From: Oscillospiraceae bacterium
GTDB lineage: Bacteria > Bacillota > Clostridia > Oscillospirales > Oscillospiraceae
Assembly: GCA_017620315.1 (NCBI GenBank)
Contig: JAFZQQ010000469.1
Coordinates: 1-6,218, forward strand
DNA: 6,218 bases
Direction: 5' to 3'
The notes under the pieces were generated by a model. That model did not search any database, was not told the origin of the DNA, and saw nothing but the letters and a program-made list of their open reading frames with translations. The position numbers and the translations under genes were made by a program. Positions 5,476-6,218 of the stretch are shown in pieces; within the stretch, counting starts at the first letter, position 1; the number at the start of each line of letters is the position of its first letter.

Positions 5476-6218
5476 TTACTGCTTGGGAGCCTCGGGAGCG
5501 GCGGCGTACTCCTCCGCTGCCTTCTTTGCCGCGGCGGCCTTTTCGGCGGCTGCCTTCTGCGCGGCCTTGAACTTCTCCTTCTCCTCGGGGGTCGGGATCG
5601 GCTCGATGGCGTTGCGCGGGCATGCCTTGGCGCACAGCGAGCAGTTGACGCACTTCTCATAGTCGATGACCGCGACGTTGTTGACGACGTGGATCGCGTC
5701 GAGCTTGCAGGTGCGCTCGCACAGACCGCAGCCGATGCAGGAGTTGGCGCAGACCTTCGTCACCGCGGGGCCCTTCTCCTTGTTCGAGCAGTTGACGACG
5801 ACCTTCTGCTTGTACGGGACCTCGACGATGATGTGGCGCGGGCACGCCTCGCGGCAGGCGCCGCAGTTGGTGCACTTCTCCTTGTCGACCTCGGCGATGC
5901 CCTGCGCGTTGATCTGGATGGCGCCGAACTGGCAGGCCTTGACGCACTCGCCGAAGCCCAGGCAGCCGAACTGGCACGCCGTCGGGCCGGCGGCGACCTT
6001 CGTCGCGGCGAGGCAGCTGGGGGTGCCGACGTACTCGAAGCGCTTCTGGCAGGCGTCGCCGCCGTTGCAGATGACGTGGGCGACCATCTTCTCGCCCGCC
6101 GCCGCCTCGACGCCCATGATGGCGGCGATCTTCGCCGCGCCCTCGGCGCCCGCGGGGGCGCAGGCGTTGACGGTAGCCGTGCCGGCAAGGAGGGCCTCTG
6201 CGCAGCCGGCGCAGCCGG
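5476..6218 (-). CDS. rnfB: RnfB, iron-sulfur subunit of the Rnf complex (5' end outside window)
   Basis: The last 246 residues of the electron-transfer subunit of the membrane Rnf complex, which couples ferredoxin:NAD+ oxidoreduction to ion (Na+ or H+) translocation. The frame is open to the window edge, so the N-terminal membrane anchor and first Cys are outside; an internal ATG at 6117 is not the start. Visible in order are the end of the FeS domain (GCAGCAEALL, then N-A-C-A-P), a C-x4-C region, then four ferredoxin-like Cys clusters: C-Q-F-G-C-L-G-F-G-E-C-V-K-A-C, C-T-N-C-G-A-C-R-E-A-C-P, C-I-G-C-G-L-C-E-R-T-C, and C-V-N-C-S-L-C-A-K-A-C-P. The C terminus is an Ala/Lys/Glu-rich tail of about 40 residues, probably helical. 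Codon use is strongly biased to G or C in third positions, fitting a highly expressed energy gene. In Clostridia rnfB is commonly last in rnfCDGEAB; the terminator right after the stop agrees, so rnfA, E, G, D and C should lie beyond the right edge. A stand-alone polyferredoxin is excluded by the FeS domain. Confidence 0.93.
   Translation of the reverse strand, partial: GCAGCAEALLAGTATVNACAPAGAEGAAKIAAIMGVEAAAGEKMVAHVICNGGDACQKRFEYVGTPSCLAATKVAAGPTACQFGCLGFGECVKACQFGAIQINAQGIAEVDKEKCTNCGACREACPRHIIVEVPYKQKVVVNCSNKEKGPAVTKVCANSCIGCGLCERTCKLDAIHVVNNVAVIDYEKCVNCSLCAKACPRNAIEPIPTPEEKEKFKAAQKAAAEKAAAAKKAAEEYAAAPEAPKQ

Noticed and set aside
5760..6188. Long Arg/Ser/Ala-rich alternative frame within rnfB
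   Set aside because: Low-complexity shadow of the strongly GC3-biased rnfB frame, which shows all the expected Cys clusters.
1..6218. CRISPR array, tRNA or rRNA genes, or a toxin-antitoxin pair
   Set aside because: I saw no regularly spaced direct repeats, no tRNA-like cloverleaf and no paired small genes.

Overview
The window looks like a chromosomal segment of an anaerobic, moderately GC-rich member of the Clostridia (Bacillota), probably a gut Oscillospirales-type organism. The evidence is purine-rich AGGAGG-type ribosome binding sites, sigma-A style promoters, hairpin-plus-T-run terminators, an RnfB subunit of the clostridial type, a CofE-like ligase of the Firmicutes type and a secreted BspA-type leucine-rich-repeat protein. 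This placement is an inference from gene content, not a taxonomic proof.

Layout. Positions 1-138 are AT-rich and differ from what follows. They carry a plausible promoter and ribosome binding site for a leftward gene of which only the first codons are visible. At about 137 the sequence switches to GC-rich DNA encoding the last 64 residues of a RecD2-type helicase, a decapitated remnant (139-333). A leftward terminator and a complete membrane PAP2-family phosphatase gene follow (387-1328, minus). Its promoter overlaps a near-consensus rightward promoter that drives a small HAD-like protein lacking its catalytic aspartates (1434-1862, plus). After a short gap with its own candidate promoter comes a CofE/F420-0:glutamate ligase-like gene (1942-2652, plus), closed by a strong terminator. 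A 798-residue secreted LRR_5/BspA-like protein (2840-5236, plus) ends at a perfect 12-bp-stem terminator. Convergent to it from the right edge is the 3' part of rnfB (5476 to beyond 6218, minus), very probably the last gene of an rnfCDGEAB operon, followed by a bidirectional terminator.

How the genes relate. Apart from the rnf operon running in from the right, these are mostly single-gene transcription units with individual promoters and terminators, so there is no evidence for one multi-gene pathway. I do not see a convincing new multi-component system. The items most worth a second look are the truncated recD2 at a composition boundary, the catalytically degenerate HAD protein, the stand-alone CofE-like ligase, the mosaic composition of the LRR gene, and two minus-strand terminators that share sequence.
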